A stretch of DNA of 64,000 bases, from NCBI RefSeq assembly GCF_000769115.1, contig NZ_JQZV01000005.1, forward strand, positions 1 to 64,000, written 5' to 3'. Positions 38,039 through 46,580 of the stretch are shown in pieces (positions within the stretch are counted from its first letter, which is position 1; every line of letters starts with the position of its first letter). A program made the translations under genes and the position numbers. The notes beneath the pieces were generated by a model, which ran no database searches, was not told where the DNA came from, and saw only the letters and a list, made by a program, of their open reading frames with translations. Origin of the DNA: Porphyromonas canoris. Lineage in GTDB: Bacteria; Bacteroidota; Bacteroidia; Bacteroidales; Porphyromonadaceae.

Positions 38039-40021
38039 TTACTTGTTTCGTTCTTTGAACTCTCGCTTACCGGATTCCAAGAAATCCAAATACTTCGCAA
38101 CGTCTTCATCGTATGCGTAAGATGGTGCAAGAGGTTTGCCTTGAGCATCCAACAAGACGTAGTAAGGCTGTGAGTTGGTTCCGAACTTAACGCGTTGCAG
38201 ATAGCTCCACTTCTCTCCGATGCTCTTGAGTTTACGTTCTTTACCATTTTCGGTAACGATCATCGGTTCAGGCAGATTGGTTTTGTCATCCACGATAAGT
38301 GTAATGAGAACATAGTCGTTATCTATAACGCTCTTCACTTTGGGGTCTGTCCAAACGGCTGCTTCCATCTTACGACAGTTCACACAACCGAAACCGGAAA
38401 AGTCTATCATTACCGGCTTATTGTGTTTAGCCGCATAGGCCATACCTGTTTCGTAGTCGTCAAACTCTGCATGTACCTCTGCTTCGTAAAGGTTAAAGTC
38501 TTGAGTGTAGAGCGGAGGCGCGAATGCACTAACCGCTTTTAGGGGTGCACCCCACAAGCCGGGCACCATATACATGGCAAAAGCAAAGGATATGGTGGCC
38601 ATGAGAAGGCGAGGAACGGATATGCGCTTCACTTCGGAATCGTGCGGTAGAGTGATCTTACCCAACAAGTACATACCAAGAAGGGCGAAGATGATAATCC
38701 ATAGAGAAACGAACACTTCTCTATCGAGGATGCCCCAACCGTATGCAAGGTCTGCGACGGAAAGGAACTTCAATGCCAATGCAAGTTCAAGGAAACCGAG
38801 AACAACCTTTACGCTGTTGAGCCAACCACCGCTCTTCGGCATGCTTTGAAGCATATTTGGGAACACGGCAAAGAGTCCGAACGGAATGGACAACGCCAAT
38901 GCAAAACCAAACATACCCACTGCAGGTCCTACGGCATTACCGATGGTGGCAGCCTGTACAAGCAGTGTCCCGATGATAGGACCGGTACAAGAGAAAGAGA
39001 CCAACACAAGCGTGAAAGACATGAAGAAGATACTCAACAAACCTGTTGTGGCATCCGCCTTTGCATCCAACTTATTGGTCCAGGATTGTGGAAGTGTCAG
39101 CTCGAACATTCCGAAGAACGAAACCGCAAACACCACCAACAGCAAGAAGAAGATAATATTGAATACGGCACTTGTCGAAAGGTCGTTAAGCGCGCTTGCT
39201 CCAAAGATTGAAGTGATGGTCAATCCGAGAAGAAGATAGATAACGATGATGGAAAGGCCATAAGTGATAGCGTCTTTGATGGCTTTCTTGCGGTCTTTGG
39301 TTCTTTTGAGGAAGAAGCTCACGGTCATCGGTATCATAGGCCAGACACATGGTGTAAGGAGTGCCACCAAACCGCCAAGGAATCCAAATATAAATATTCT
39401 CCAAAGAGATGTATCCGTTGTTCTGGACAGAGTGGTATCTCCAAACGATTTCAACTCCTCCACAACCGGCTTCCACAGGTCGCCGATAACGGTATCTTCT
39501 CTTTTTTCAGCAGAAGCCGCCTCCATGTTGGCAGATTCACCTTCCGCTCCGGATATTACCGGACTACCTTTTTCAAAGTTAAATTCCACTCTTTCGGGCG
39601 GCAAACAGCTCTCATCATTACAAGCCATGAAGAACACTTCCCCGCTTACCTTGTAGTTTTCAGGGTCTTCGACATTAAGCTCTTGCGTGAATATAACCTC
39701 ATCGGCATACCAACGAAGGTTCATCTCGAAGTTTTTATCAAAAACATCCAACGGCTTTCTGTCCGGTGCTACCTCTCCTGAGAGGGTCATTCCGGCGAGT
39801 GTATCAAACAGAAATTCTGTTGACGAAGGACCGCCTTCAGGTAGATTCATGTCGTACACGTGCCATCCACTCTTCATCTTTGCAGTGAAGGAGATACGCG
39901 CCTTGCCGTCTGCAATGTCCGAGATAGAGATATCCCACTTTACGGCATCAGTAATCATCTGCCCCAATGCTGTATTTACCAAGAGCAGGGCAAGGGAAAA
40001 GAATAGGAATACTTTTTTCAT
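38039..40021 (-). CDS. dsbD: Thiol:disulfide interchange protein DsbD
   Basis: 660 residues. A signal peptide (to about residue 20) is followed by an N-terminal DsbD-type domain (about 20-150), eight or so transmembrane helices (about 205-490), and a C-terminal thioredoxin-like domain with GCVNC as the redox centre. The protein carries electrons from cytoplasmic thioredoxin to periplasmic thiol proteins. The start of the membrane domain has a conserved TPCVWPMIP cysteine. The gene follows rluA by 29 nt. Confidence 0.92.
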   Translation of the reverse strand: MKKVFLFFSLALLLVNTALGQMITDAVKWDISISDIADGKARISFTAKMKSGWHVYDMNLPEGGPSSTEFLFDTLAGMTLSGEVAPDRKPLDVFDKNFEMNLRWYADEVIFTQELNVEDPENYKVSGEVFFMACNDESCLPPERVEFNFEKGSPVISGAEGESANMEAASAEKREDTVIGDLWKPVVEELKSFGDTTLSRTTDTSLWRIFIFGFLGGLVALLTPCVWPMIPMTVSFFLKRTKDRKKAIKDAITYGLSIIVIYLLLGLTITSIFGASALNDLSTSAVFNIIFFLLLVVFAVSFFGMFELTLPQSWTNKLDAKADATTGLLSIFFMSFTLVLVSFSCTGPIIGTLLVQAATIGNAVGPAVGMFGFALALSIPFGLFAVFPNMLQSMPKSGGWLNSVKVVLGFLELALALKFLSVADLAYGWGILDREVFVSLWIIIFALLGMYLLGKITLPHDSEVKRISVPRLLMATISFAFAMYMVPGLWGAPLKAVSAFAPPLYTQDFNLYEAEVHAEFDDYETGMAYAAKHNKPVMIDFSGFGCVNCRKMEAAVWTDPKVKSVIDNDYVLITLIVDDKTNLPEPMIVTENGKERKLKSIGEKWSYLQRVKFGTNSQPYYVLLDAQGKPLAPSYAYDEDVAKYLDFLESGKREFKERNK

Positions 40022-40050
40022 AAAGATAATTTAGAACGGTATTTATAGGT

Positions 40051-40998
40051 CTATATTTGGTTGTCGGACTGTCTGTTTTTCAGATAACCGAACAGATGCG
40101 TGGGGAAAGAGCGTTTCAAAGAGATCCGTTTGCCGGTTTTGGGATGCGTGAAAACCAATGAGATCTGCTCCAACGCTATTCTGTCTTTAAGCGTGAACGG
40201 AGAAGAGTTTCTCTTGTCTCCCATGATCACCAATCCTTTGTTTGCCAAGACCTGACGCAGAGAGAAGATCCGTCCAAGAGAGGCATTCAGCTGGACGACA
40301 CTGCTTTCGCCATCGGTCCGAAGCAGAGAAAGCTCCACCACGGATGCGTTTCGCTCTCTGGTTTCACTCTTACTCTTCTGTTTCTTGGAGCTATCCTCTT
40401 TGTTTCTTGCAAGTGTAGAGATCTGCATCTTATTCTCGGCAGGCACGCCTCCCACTGCGGCAACAAAGATCTGTTCCTGCACAATCTTGTTCCAAGATGA
40501 GATGATAAGCTCTTTCGCTTGCAACCCTTTGGCAAAGACCACAATGCCGGAAGTCTCTCTGTCTAGCCTGTTCACCATAAAGAGCTTTGCATCCGGATCG
40601 TACTTCTTGTAGTGGTTGCTAAGCAGGCGGATAGCCGTGCGATCTCCATACTTACCGGTGGTGTCCACCGTATACTGCCCGTAGAGCTTCTCTATGACCA
40701 CGTAGTCCGAGTCTTCCCAAAGGATTTTGATTTTGGGATGATTGAACTCCTCCGGTCGGGAAACTCTTGAAATCTGCACCACATCTCTCGGAGAAAGCAG
40801 ATGCGTTGCCTGCGAAATGTACTCACTATTCACCAACACACGCTTGGCCGAAAGCAGCTGTTTGGCAGAGCTACGAGAACGAGAAGAAACGTGTACAAGG
40901 TATGGCAACAGCTCCATTGCCTCTCGCACATGATAAGTCTCCTGAATAGGATTTCCTTTCAAAGTGGGTGTTTTTCTCTTGTCTCCGGGTGTATTCAT
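40051..40998 (-). CDS. RluA-family 23S rRNA/tRNA pseudouridine synthase
   Basis: 315 residues. An S4-like RNA-binding segment (about 25-95, SAKQLLSAKRVLVNSEYIS) precedes the catalytic domain with NRLDRETSGIVVFAK, whose aspartate is the nucleophile of the family. The exact target uridine cannot be assigned from sequence. First gene of the minus-strand run rluA-dsbD-mazG-ABC-phosphatase and divergent from the carotenoid operon. Confidence 0.9.
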   Translation of the reverse strand: MNTPGDKRKTPTLKGNPIQETYHVREAMELLPYLVHVSSRSRSSAKQLLSAKRVLVNSEYISQATHLLSPRDVVQISRVSRPEEFNHPKIKILWEDSDYVVIEKLYGQYTVDTTGKYGDRTAIRLLSNHYKKYDPDAKLFMVNRLDRETSGIVVFAKGLQAKELIISSWNKIVQEQIFVAAVGGVPAENKMQISTLARNKEDSSKKQKSKSETRERNASVVELSLLRTDGESSVVQLNASLGRIFSLRQVLANKGLVIMGDKRNSSPFTLKDRIALEQISLVFTHPKTGKRISLKRSFPTHLFGYLKNRQSDNQI

Positions 40999-41020
40999 AG
41001 ACTCCGATATTTTAAGAGTA

Positions 41021-41028
41021 CAAAAATA
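41021..41028 (-). promoter_or_regulatory. -7 box upstream of the rluA-family gene
   Basis: TATTTTTG on the minus strand fits TAnnTTTG, 22 nt before the start; no -33 box is evident. Confidence 0.35.
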
Positions 41029-41097
41029 GAGAAAACTATTGACACCTTTGGTATGTGATACCTAAAATGTGTCCTTGAAGAAGAGATTTTCGGAGGG

Positions 41098-41640
41098 AGT
41101 TTTTATATAAAAATGGTCTCGCAAAAAATCTCCGAATCAGCCTTTCGGACGAGTCCCGAAGCGAGGCAGGAAAGAGTAGAAAAATCGGAACAGCAAGAGT
41201 ATCAAACGGATATAGATTTTCTCGAATTCCGAAAAAATTTTTTCTCTGTGCGCTTCATCGCCCTCTCTCAGGTTAAACAATGTAAAATCTAACACACCTG
41301 ACTGTAAATATATACTAATAGAGAAATTGCCACAAAAACGACCTTTTTACGAAGAAAACAGATAAACACCTCAAAATCAGCACAGAAGCAAAAAATTCTA
41401 AACACGTTAACCGAATCCGGTAAACGTGTTCATTGAAATCACTAAACGTGTTTACTGAAAAATTAAACACGTTAAGCCGGAAGAATATGCTCGTTTACTG
41501 TTTTGGCTTAACAAGTATTGCAATTTGTGTTAATAAAACGGGGCAAATTTAACAGTTCGGTCGTGCTCTGAAAATGACCTCTCCGATCAAAATAGAGAGA
41601 GCCCAAAGGCGGTGTATGGAATATATAAAAATCACCCTCA
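41098..41640 (+). repeat. Interspersed element B, copy 2
   Basis: Aligns over about 540 bp with 16200-16760, same orientation. It has TTTTATATAAAA at the left end, CGAAAAAATTTTTTC with TTCATCGCCC, TAAACRYGTTTA-type cores at 41399, 41421, 41443 and 41464 (spacing 22, 22, 21, identical to copy 1) and ATGGAATATATAAAAA at the right end. The segment from CCGAATCCGG to TTAAGCCG is the best conserved. No gene is visible in 40999-41875. Confidence 0.75.
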
Positions 41641-41789
41641 AAAGGCGATCGTAAAGAGTGCGAAATCGGTCTCCAAAATCTCCGGACACTACCCTGTTGT
41701 AGGCAACACATTTTTAGTCTGAGATTTGCTTTTGAAAACTCTTTTTCAGGATATGGTCAAGGTATAATGAACATGGAATGATTTTTTTA

Positions 41790-41797
41790 TATCTTTG
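41790..41797 (+). promoter_or_regulatory. -7 box of the carotenoid operon
   Basis: TATCTTTG matches TAnnTTTG, 79 nt before the crtB start codon. A -33 TTTG is not clear. Confidence 0.4.
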
Positions 41798-41875
41798 AGA
41801 AAAAGGAATTGCAGAAGAGGCTTAATATGGTCTTCGGGTATCCTTTTCAATTGTAGTATAAACACGTCCGACACT

Positions 41876-42736
41876 ATGAAGACAACCAATGCCTCCAACT
41901 ATCGTAAGTACCGCATCTGCTCGTTTGAAATGAGTCGTGGTCTGACGAAAATGTATAGCACATCATTCTATTCGGCTTCCAGTCTTTTCTCCAAAGATAT
42001 ACGTCCTGCCATACACAGCATCTACGGTTTTGTTCGTATAGCCGATGAGATCGTGGACACCTTTCACGAGCACAACCAAAAGGAGTTGTTGGATCTCTTC
42101 GAAGAGTCTTATCATCTGGCACACAAGTATGGCATCAGCACGAATCCTATCCTTTATGCTTTTCAGCTGACGGTAAAGCAGTTCGGTATTCCGGAAGAAC
42201 ACATACAGGCATTCTTGGCGAGTATGCGTGCAGATCTCGAAAAGAAGGAGTACAAGACAGCAGAAGAGACGGCAAAGTACATCTACGGTTCGGCGGATGT
42301 CGTGGGTCTGATGTGTCTGAAAGTCTTTTGCAAGGGGGACGAGAAGCTGTTCAAGGAGTTGGAGCAACCGGCCATGAAGTTGGGTTCGGCATTTCAGAAG
42401 GTCAACTTTCTCAGGGATCTGAAAGACGACTGTTTCGGATTGGGGCGCACTTATTTCCCAAATCTCCGCATAGAGAGTTTCGATGAAGCCACGAAGATGG
42501 AGCTTGTAAAAGAGATCGAACAAGAGTTTGCCGAAGCCTACAAAGGCATACAGAAGCTCCCGGAAGATGCCCGGCTCGCCGTCCTCACCGCATATAAATA
42601 TTACAAAGGTCTGCTCAACAAGATAAAGAAAACCCCTGCGGACAAACTTCTTCAGACAAGGATCCGTGTCCCGGACTATCAGAAAGGGCTGCTTTTACTC
42701 TCTGCAATCATCAAAAACCGAATAAACATTCTATGA
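41876..42736 (+). CDS. crtB: Phytoene/squalene synthase family, probably phytoene synthase
   Basis: 286 residues from ATG 41876; an in-frame upstream start at 41795 would add an unrelated 27-residue tail. The two aspartate-rich motifs for prenyl diphosphate binding are DEIVD (57-61) and NFLRDLKDD, followed by GRTYFP, as in trans-isoprenyl synthases. It should join two GGPP molecules into phytoene; squalene synthase is the alternative, but the operon with idi, a CruF-like protein and CrtI points to carotenoids. Its stop overlaps idi by 4 nt (ATGA). No GGPP synthase gene is in the window. Confidence 0.9.
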   Translation: MKTTNASNYRKYRICSFEMSRGLTKMYSTSFYSASSLFSKDIRPAIHSIYGFVRIADEIVDTFHEHNQKELLDLFEESYHLAHKYGISTNPILYAFQLTVKQFGIPEEHIQAFLASMRADLEKKEYKTAEETAKYIYGSADVVGLMCLKVFCKGDEKLFKELEQPAMKLGSAFQKVNFLRDLKDDCFGLGRTYFPNLRIESFDEATKMELVKEIEQEFAEAYKGIQKLPEDARLAVLTAYKYYKGLLNKIKKTPADKLLQTRIRVPDYQKGLLLLSAIIKNRINIL

Positions 42737-43296
42737 CTTCAAACAATACAGCAGATATGGTGGTCCTTGTGGATGCAGGCGACAACACGCTCGGCACTAT
42801 GGAAAAGATGGAAGCACACCGCAAGGGAGTGCTGCACAGAGCGGTATCCATACTGGTCTTTAACAACCGGAAAGAGTGGCTTCTGCATCGGAGAGCCCGG
42901 GAAAAATATCACGCCGGAGGGCTTTGGACCAATGCCTGTTGTACGCATCCGTTCCTGGAAGAGAGCTACGAAGATGCCGCTTGCAGGCGTATGATGGAAG
43001 AGATGGGGATAGAAGTGGAAGCGAAGAGACTTGTCCGGCTGTTCGACTTTACCTACACCGCATCTTTCGACAACGGGCTCACCGAACACGAATACGACCG
43101 AGTCTTTGCCTACATAACCGATACAGAGCCGGTTCCGAATCCTGACGAGGTCATGGATTGGAACTACTTGCCCCACGAAACATTAGACTCGGACATCCGC
43201 AACCATCCCGATCTTTACACCCCTTGGTTCAGGATCATTTACCAAAAAGCCATGGAGCATTCGGACAAGATAGAGGGCTGTTTCGAGAGAGGATAA
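42733..43296 (+). CDS. idi: Isopentenyl-diphosphate delta-isomerase, type I
   Basis: 187 residues. The nudix-type fold has the catalytic cysteine in TNACCTHP (about residue 70) and the glutamate in LTEHEYDRVF. It interconverts IPP and DMAPP, feeding GGPP formation for carotenoids. The gene overlaps crtB by 4 nt. Its stop codon lies inside the first unit of the 22-bp array that fills the gap to the next gene. The type I enzyme needs no flavin. Confidence 0.92.
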   Translation: MTSNNTADMVVLVDAGDNTLGTMEKMEAHRKGVLHRAVSILVFNNRKEWLLHRRAREKYHAGGLWTNACCTHPFLEESYEDAACRRMMEEMGIEVEAKRLVRLFDFTYTASFDNGLTEHEYDRVFAYITDTEPVPNPDEVMDWNYLPHETLDSDIRNHPDLYTPWFRIIYQKAMEHSDKIEGCFERG

Positions 43297-43410
43297 TTAC
43301 CAATCAAAAAAACGATAATTACTAAACTGAAAAACGGTAATTACTAAACTGAAAAATGGTAATTACTAAATTGAAGGATGATAATTACCATTTCCGAAAA
43401 CGATAAGCGA
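43293..43410 (+). repeat. 22-bp tandem array D (RTAATTAC cores)
   Basis: Cores ATAATTAC or GTAATTAC start at 43293, 43315, 43337, 43359 and 43381, exactly 22 bp apart, with a degenerate sixth at 43403. GTAATTAC is a perfect palindrome. Spacers are A-rich (CTAAACTGAAAAA type). The first unit contains the idi stop codon and the array occupies most of the 163-nt gap before the cruF-like gene. Confidence 0.85.
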
Positions 43411-43459
43411 AACAGAAAAAACAAGATATTTACAATCACTTTAGCAACCATAACAACCG

Positions 43460-44098
43460 ATGCAAAAACATAAAAAAGCAGATTGGCTAATCATGGCTCT
43501 CATCGCCATCTTCTACATCTTCGGTGCGCTCCAATTGGCTAACCCCGAAACCCGAACCCTATATACCGGGATGACACCTTGGGTTCTGCTCTTCTCCGTA
43601 CTATTCCTGGGGCTGTACGACAAAACCCCTAAAAGATCCGGGCTGCTGCTCTTCTCCCTCATCGTAGCAGTACTCAGCTTCGGCGTCGAAGTATGGGGAG
43701 TGGCAACGGGAGATGTGTTCGGAAGCTACTCTTACGGCAGTGAACTTGGAGTGAAGATAGCCGGAACGCCGCTGCTCATCGGTCTCAACTGGGTGCTGCT
43801 ACTCTACCTGAGCGCAGCCATATCAAGCTTCCTGCCACGTAACATCCTCTCTTGGATCATCCTGCCATCTATACTCATGGTCGGCTACGATATGGTTATG
43901 GAGCAAGTGGCACCACGTATGGACATGTGGTCGTGGGGCGGTGATGTAATCCCTGTTCAGAACTATCTCGTATGGGGAGTGCTTGCTCTGCTGTTTCATA
44001 CCCTGAGATACGTGATGAATATCACTGTCCGCAACAGAATGGCACTGTTTCTCTTCACCATCCAAGTCCTGTTCTTCCTCATCATTCTTATCGCATAA
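43460..44098 (+). CDS. Carotenoid biosynthesis membrane protein, CruF-like
   Basis: 212 residues, almost wholly hydrophobic with about six or seven helices. GVEVWGVATGDVFGSYSYG, then GVKIAGTPLLIGLNW and the YDMVMEQVAPRMDMW segment are features of the CruF/DUF422 family. Characterised members hydrate the terminal double bond of acyclic carotene ends without oxygen, giving a 1'-hydroxyl group. That hydroxyl could then carry a sugar added by the glycosyltransferase two genes downstream. The start is 163 nt after idi, beyond the array. Confidence 0.78.
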   Translation: MQKHKKADWLIMALIAIFYIFGALQLANPETRTLYTGMTPWVLLFSVLFLGLYDKTPKRSGLLLFSLIVAVLSFGVEVWGVATGDVFGSYSYGSELGVKIAGTPLLIGLNWVLLLYLSAAISSFLPRNILSWIILPSILMVGYDMVMEQVAPRMDMWSWGGDVIPVQNYLVWGVLALLFHTLRYVMNITVRNRMALFLFTIQVLFFLIILIA

Positions 44099-44099
44099 T

Positions 44100-44717
44100 A
44101 TGCTCGAAGCCCGACATCATCCCATCGTCTATCCCTTCTTTCAGTACTACACGGAGTATCTCATCCGGAGAAGATTCCATGCTGCCAAGATCATCGGGAC
44201 ATTCACGGACAGAGAGTTGCCTGTATTGCTCATAGCCAATCATATCGGATGGTGGGACGGCTTTTGGGCAATGTACCTGAAACGGAAAGTGTTCAAGCGA
44301 AAATTCTACTTCATGATGCAGGAAGATCAGCTGCTACGCTACCGCTTCTTCAACCGCACCGGAGCATTCTCCGTCAATAAAGGCAGCAGAGAGATAATCC
44401 GTTCTCTGGAATACGCCACACGGTTGCTCGAAGAGAAAGAGAATATGCTGCTGATCTATCCGCAAGGGAAACTGCAGTCCCTTTACCTATCCGAGTTCTC
44501 TTTTCAAAAGGGCATCGAACGCATCCTAAAAGATAAAAGAGAAAGCGTACAGGTGATCTTCTCCGCCAACCTTATAGATTATCTCGCCCATCCTAAGCCT
44601 ACGGTAACGATGTATATAGAAGAGTTTACCGGAGAGATGAGCCTCGACACTTTGGAAAGAGAGTATAACAGATTTTATGCCGACTGTCTCTCCCGACAGC
44701 TCCACACGGAAGAATGA
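44100..44717 (+). CDS. Lysophospholipid acyltransferase-family protein (possible carotenoid-glycoside acyltransferase)
   Basis: 205 residues. The catalytic HX4D motif is present as NHIGWWD (His48, Asp53), with NKGSREIIRS and YPQGKLQS as the later glycerol-phosphate acyltransferase motifs. No transmembrane segment is obvious. Its position directly after the cruF-like gene and before a GT2 gene recalls the acyltransferase steps (CruD, CrtO) that esterify carotenoid glycosides in other bacteria; the substrate is inferred from this context. It overlaps the next gene by 4 nt. Confidence 0.75.
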   Translation: MLEARHHPIVYPFFQYYTEYLIRRRFHAAKIIGTFTDRELPVLLIANHIGWWDGFWAMYLKRKVFKRKFYFMMQEDQLLRYRFFNRTGAFSVNKGSREIIRSLEYATRLLEEKENMLLIYPQGKLQSLYLSEFSFQKGIERILKDKRESVQVIFSANLIDYLAHPKPTVTMYIEEFTGEMSLDTLEREYNRFYADCLSRQLHTEE

Positions 44718-45823
44718 TCGAGTATATCGCATACGCCGTTTTCGGATTCGCTCTGCTGAGATTCCTGATAGCATTCCTCAACATGCTCTTCCTCGAAACT
44801 CTGCCCAAGCATCCGCGCATCGGAGAGGCAGAGAGAGGGAAAGTCTCCATCCTTATACCTGCTCGCAACGAAGCCGACAACATCTCACACCTTCTCTCCG
44901 ACCTTAAAAGAGTAAACGATGAAAGCATCCGAGAGATCATCGTACTGGACGATCAGTCCGAAGACAACACTGCCGAGATCGTTTCTCATTACTGCCGGGA
45001 CGATGCCCGTCTGCGTCTGATCTCCTCCTCATCGCTACCCGAAAGATGGCTTGGAAAGAATCACGCCTGCCACTCTCTCGCCAAAGAAGCCGAAGGAGAC
45101 TTCTTCCTCTTCCTCGATGCCGATGTTCGCTTAGAGCCTGGATTCGTAGACAGAGCCGTGGCATACTGTCAGAAGAAAAAGACAGACCTCTTCACCGTCT
45201 TTCCTACACAGGATATGGAGACATGGGCAGAGAAAGTTTCCGTTCCCAATATGCACATCATTCTACTCACGTTGCTGTTTCTGCCGCTTGTGAGACTATC
45301 ATGCTTTTCATCGCTATCGGCGGCAAACGGACAGTGCATGCTATTCAGACGAAACGCCTACAAAGCTCTCCTCCCCCACTATACCTATCGCCACAGCAAA
45401 GCGGAAGATATTGAGATCGCCCGATATTTCAAGAGAAAACGGCGCAAAGTGGCGTGTCTTACCGGAATAAAAAGCATCCACTGCAAGATGTACAGCGATC
45501 TTCAAGGAGCACTGGACGGATTTTCCAAGAACGTTACCTACTTCTTCGGCGGAGCCAATGCCTATCTCCCTGCTCTGCTGTTCTGGTCTGTAACCACCTT
45601 CGGCATCGTTCCTCTTCTGCTCTCATCCTCACCTATCTTTGCGCTGTACTATATCGGCATCGTCATCCTTACACGAGTGATGGTCTCTCTGACTGCCGGA
45701 CAGTCTCCCTTCTACAATATACTGCTCATCATTCCTCAGCAGATCATGCTTGGGGCATTCATTCTGAAATCGTGGATCAATAAGCAACGCCGGGAGTTCA
45801 GATGGAAAGGTCGTACTCTATAA
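44714..45823 (+). CDS. GT2 glycosyltransferase (possible carotenoid glucosyltransferase)
   Basis: 369 residues. An N-terminal membrane segment is followed by a GT-A domain with VSILIPARNEADNI, DDQSEDNT, LPERWLGKNHAC and the metal-binding LDADVRLEPG; acceptor-side motifs and at least two hydrophobic segments lie at the C terminus. The layout resembles carotenoid glycosyltransferases of the CruC/CrtQ kind, and the cruF-like gene two places upstream would supply the hydroxyl acceptor. Activity on another lipid cannot be excluded. The start overlaps the acyltransferase stop. Confidence 0.78.
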   Translation: MIEYIAYAVFGFALLRFLIAFLNMLFLETLPKHPRIGEAERGKVSILIPARNEADNISHLLSDLKRVNDESIREIIVLDDQSEDNTAEIVSHYCRDDARLRLISSSSLPERWLGKNHACHSLAKEAEGDFFLFLDADVRLEPGFVDRAVAYCQKKKTDLFTVFPTQDMETWAEKVSVPNMHIILLTLLFLPLVRLSCFSSLSAANGQCMLFRRNAYKALLPHYTYRHSKAEDIEIARYFKRKRRKVACLTGIKSIHCKMYSDLQGALDGFSKNVTYFFGGANAYLPALLFWSVTTFGIVPLLLSSSPIFALYYIGIVILTRVMVSLTAGQSPFYNILLIIPQQIMLGAFILKSWINKQRREFRWKGRTL

Positions 45824-45836
45824 ACAGCTAAAACAG

Positions 45837-46580
45837 ATGAAACACTTCACTCTACTATTCCTCCTGCTGCTCTTCTCTCTTCCTCTTTCGCTATCCGCAT
45901 CGGAAAAGGAGAGCATCTACAACGCATACATATATAATAATATGGAGTCGTGGAAGCGTGTCATAGACCGGATGCACACCATTAAAGAGAAAAACACAGA
46001 GCAGGAACTGGAGCTTCTCAACTTTGAATACGGCTACATCGGATGGTGTATAGGCAATAAGAAAAACAGCCTTGCCAAAACCTACATGAAGAGGATGGAA
46101 GAGAGGATGAACAGGCTCAAGAGCCGGCAGGTACGCCCTGCTCTGATGCTTGCATACGAGTCCGCCTATCTCGGATACCAGGTAGGACTGAACAAGTTCA
46201 AGGCTCCGTTCTTGGGACAAAAGAGTATATCGGCTGCCGAAAAGTCTGTAAAACAAGACCCCGACAATGCTTTCGGATACGTGCAGCTCGGCAATATAGA
46301 CTTCTATCGCCCTGCACTCTTCGGTGGTTCCAAGCCCAATGCTCTCAAGCACTACCTTACGGCAGAGCGGCTATACCTCTCGCAGAAAGAGAGCAATGCA
46401 GAAGCCAAAGACTGGAATCTGCTTGCACTCTGGATACAGATAGCCCAAACCTATGACGCACTGGATGACGTCAAACGCGCAGACGAGTATTACAAAAAAA
46501 TATTGATGGCAGAACCAAACTTCAAATGGGTGAAGGATGAGCTCTACTCCAAATTCAAACAAAAGCACAATATATCATGA
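45837..46580 (+). CDS. Secreted TPR-like protein of the carotenoid operon
   Basis: 247 residues with a signal peptide ending near LSLSAS. Helical repeats follow (AEKSVKQDPDNAFGYVQLGNIDFY and ADEYYKKILMAEPNFKWV). It starts 14 nt after the glycosyltransferase and overlaps crtI by 4 nt, so it is expressed with the pathway although no enzyme motif is present. A scaffold or carotenoid-transfer role is possible but is only an inference from location. Confidence 0.75.
   Translation: MKHFTLLFLLLLFSLPLSLSASEKESIYNAYIYNNMESWKRVIDRMHTIKEKNTEQELELLNFEYGYIGWCIGNKKNSLAKTYMKRMEERMNRLKSRQVRPALMLAYESAYLGYQVGLNKFKAPFLGQKSISAAEKSVKQDPDNAFGYVQLGNIDFYRPALFGGSKPNALKHYLTAERLYLSQKESNAEAKDWNLLALWIQIAQTYDALDDVKRADEYYKKILMAEPNFKWVKDELYSKFKQKHNIS

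Noticed and set aside
43293-43410. CRISPR-like mini-array
   Set aside because: Spacers are nearly identical between units and the period is 22 bp.
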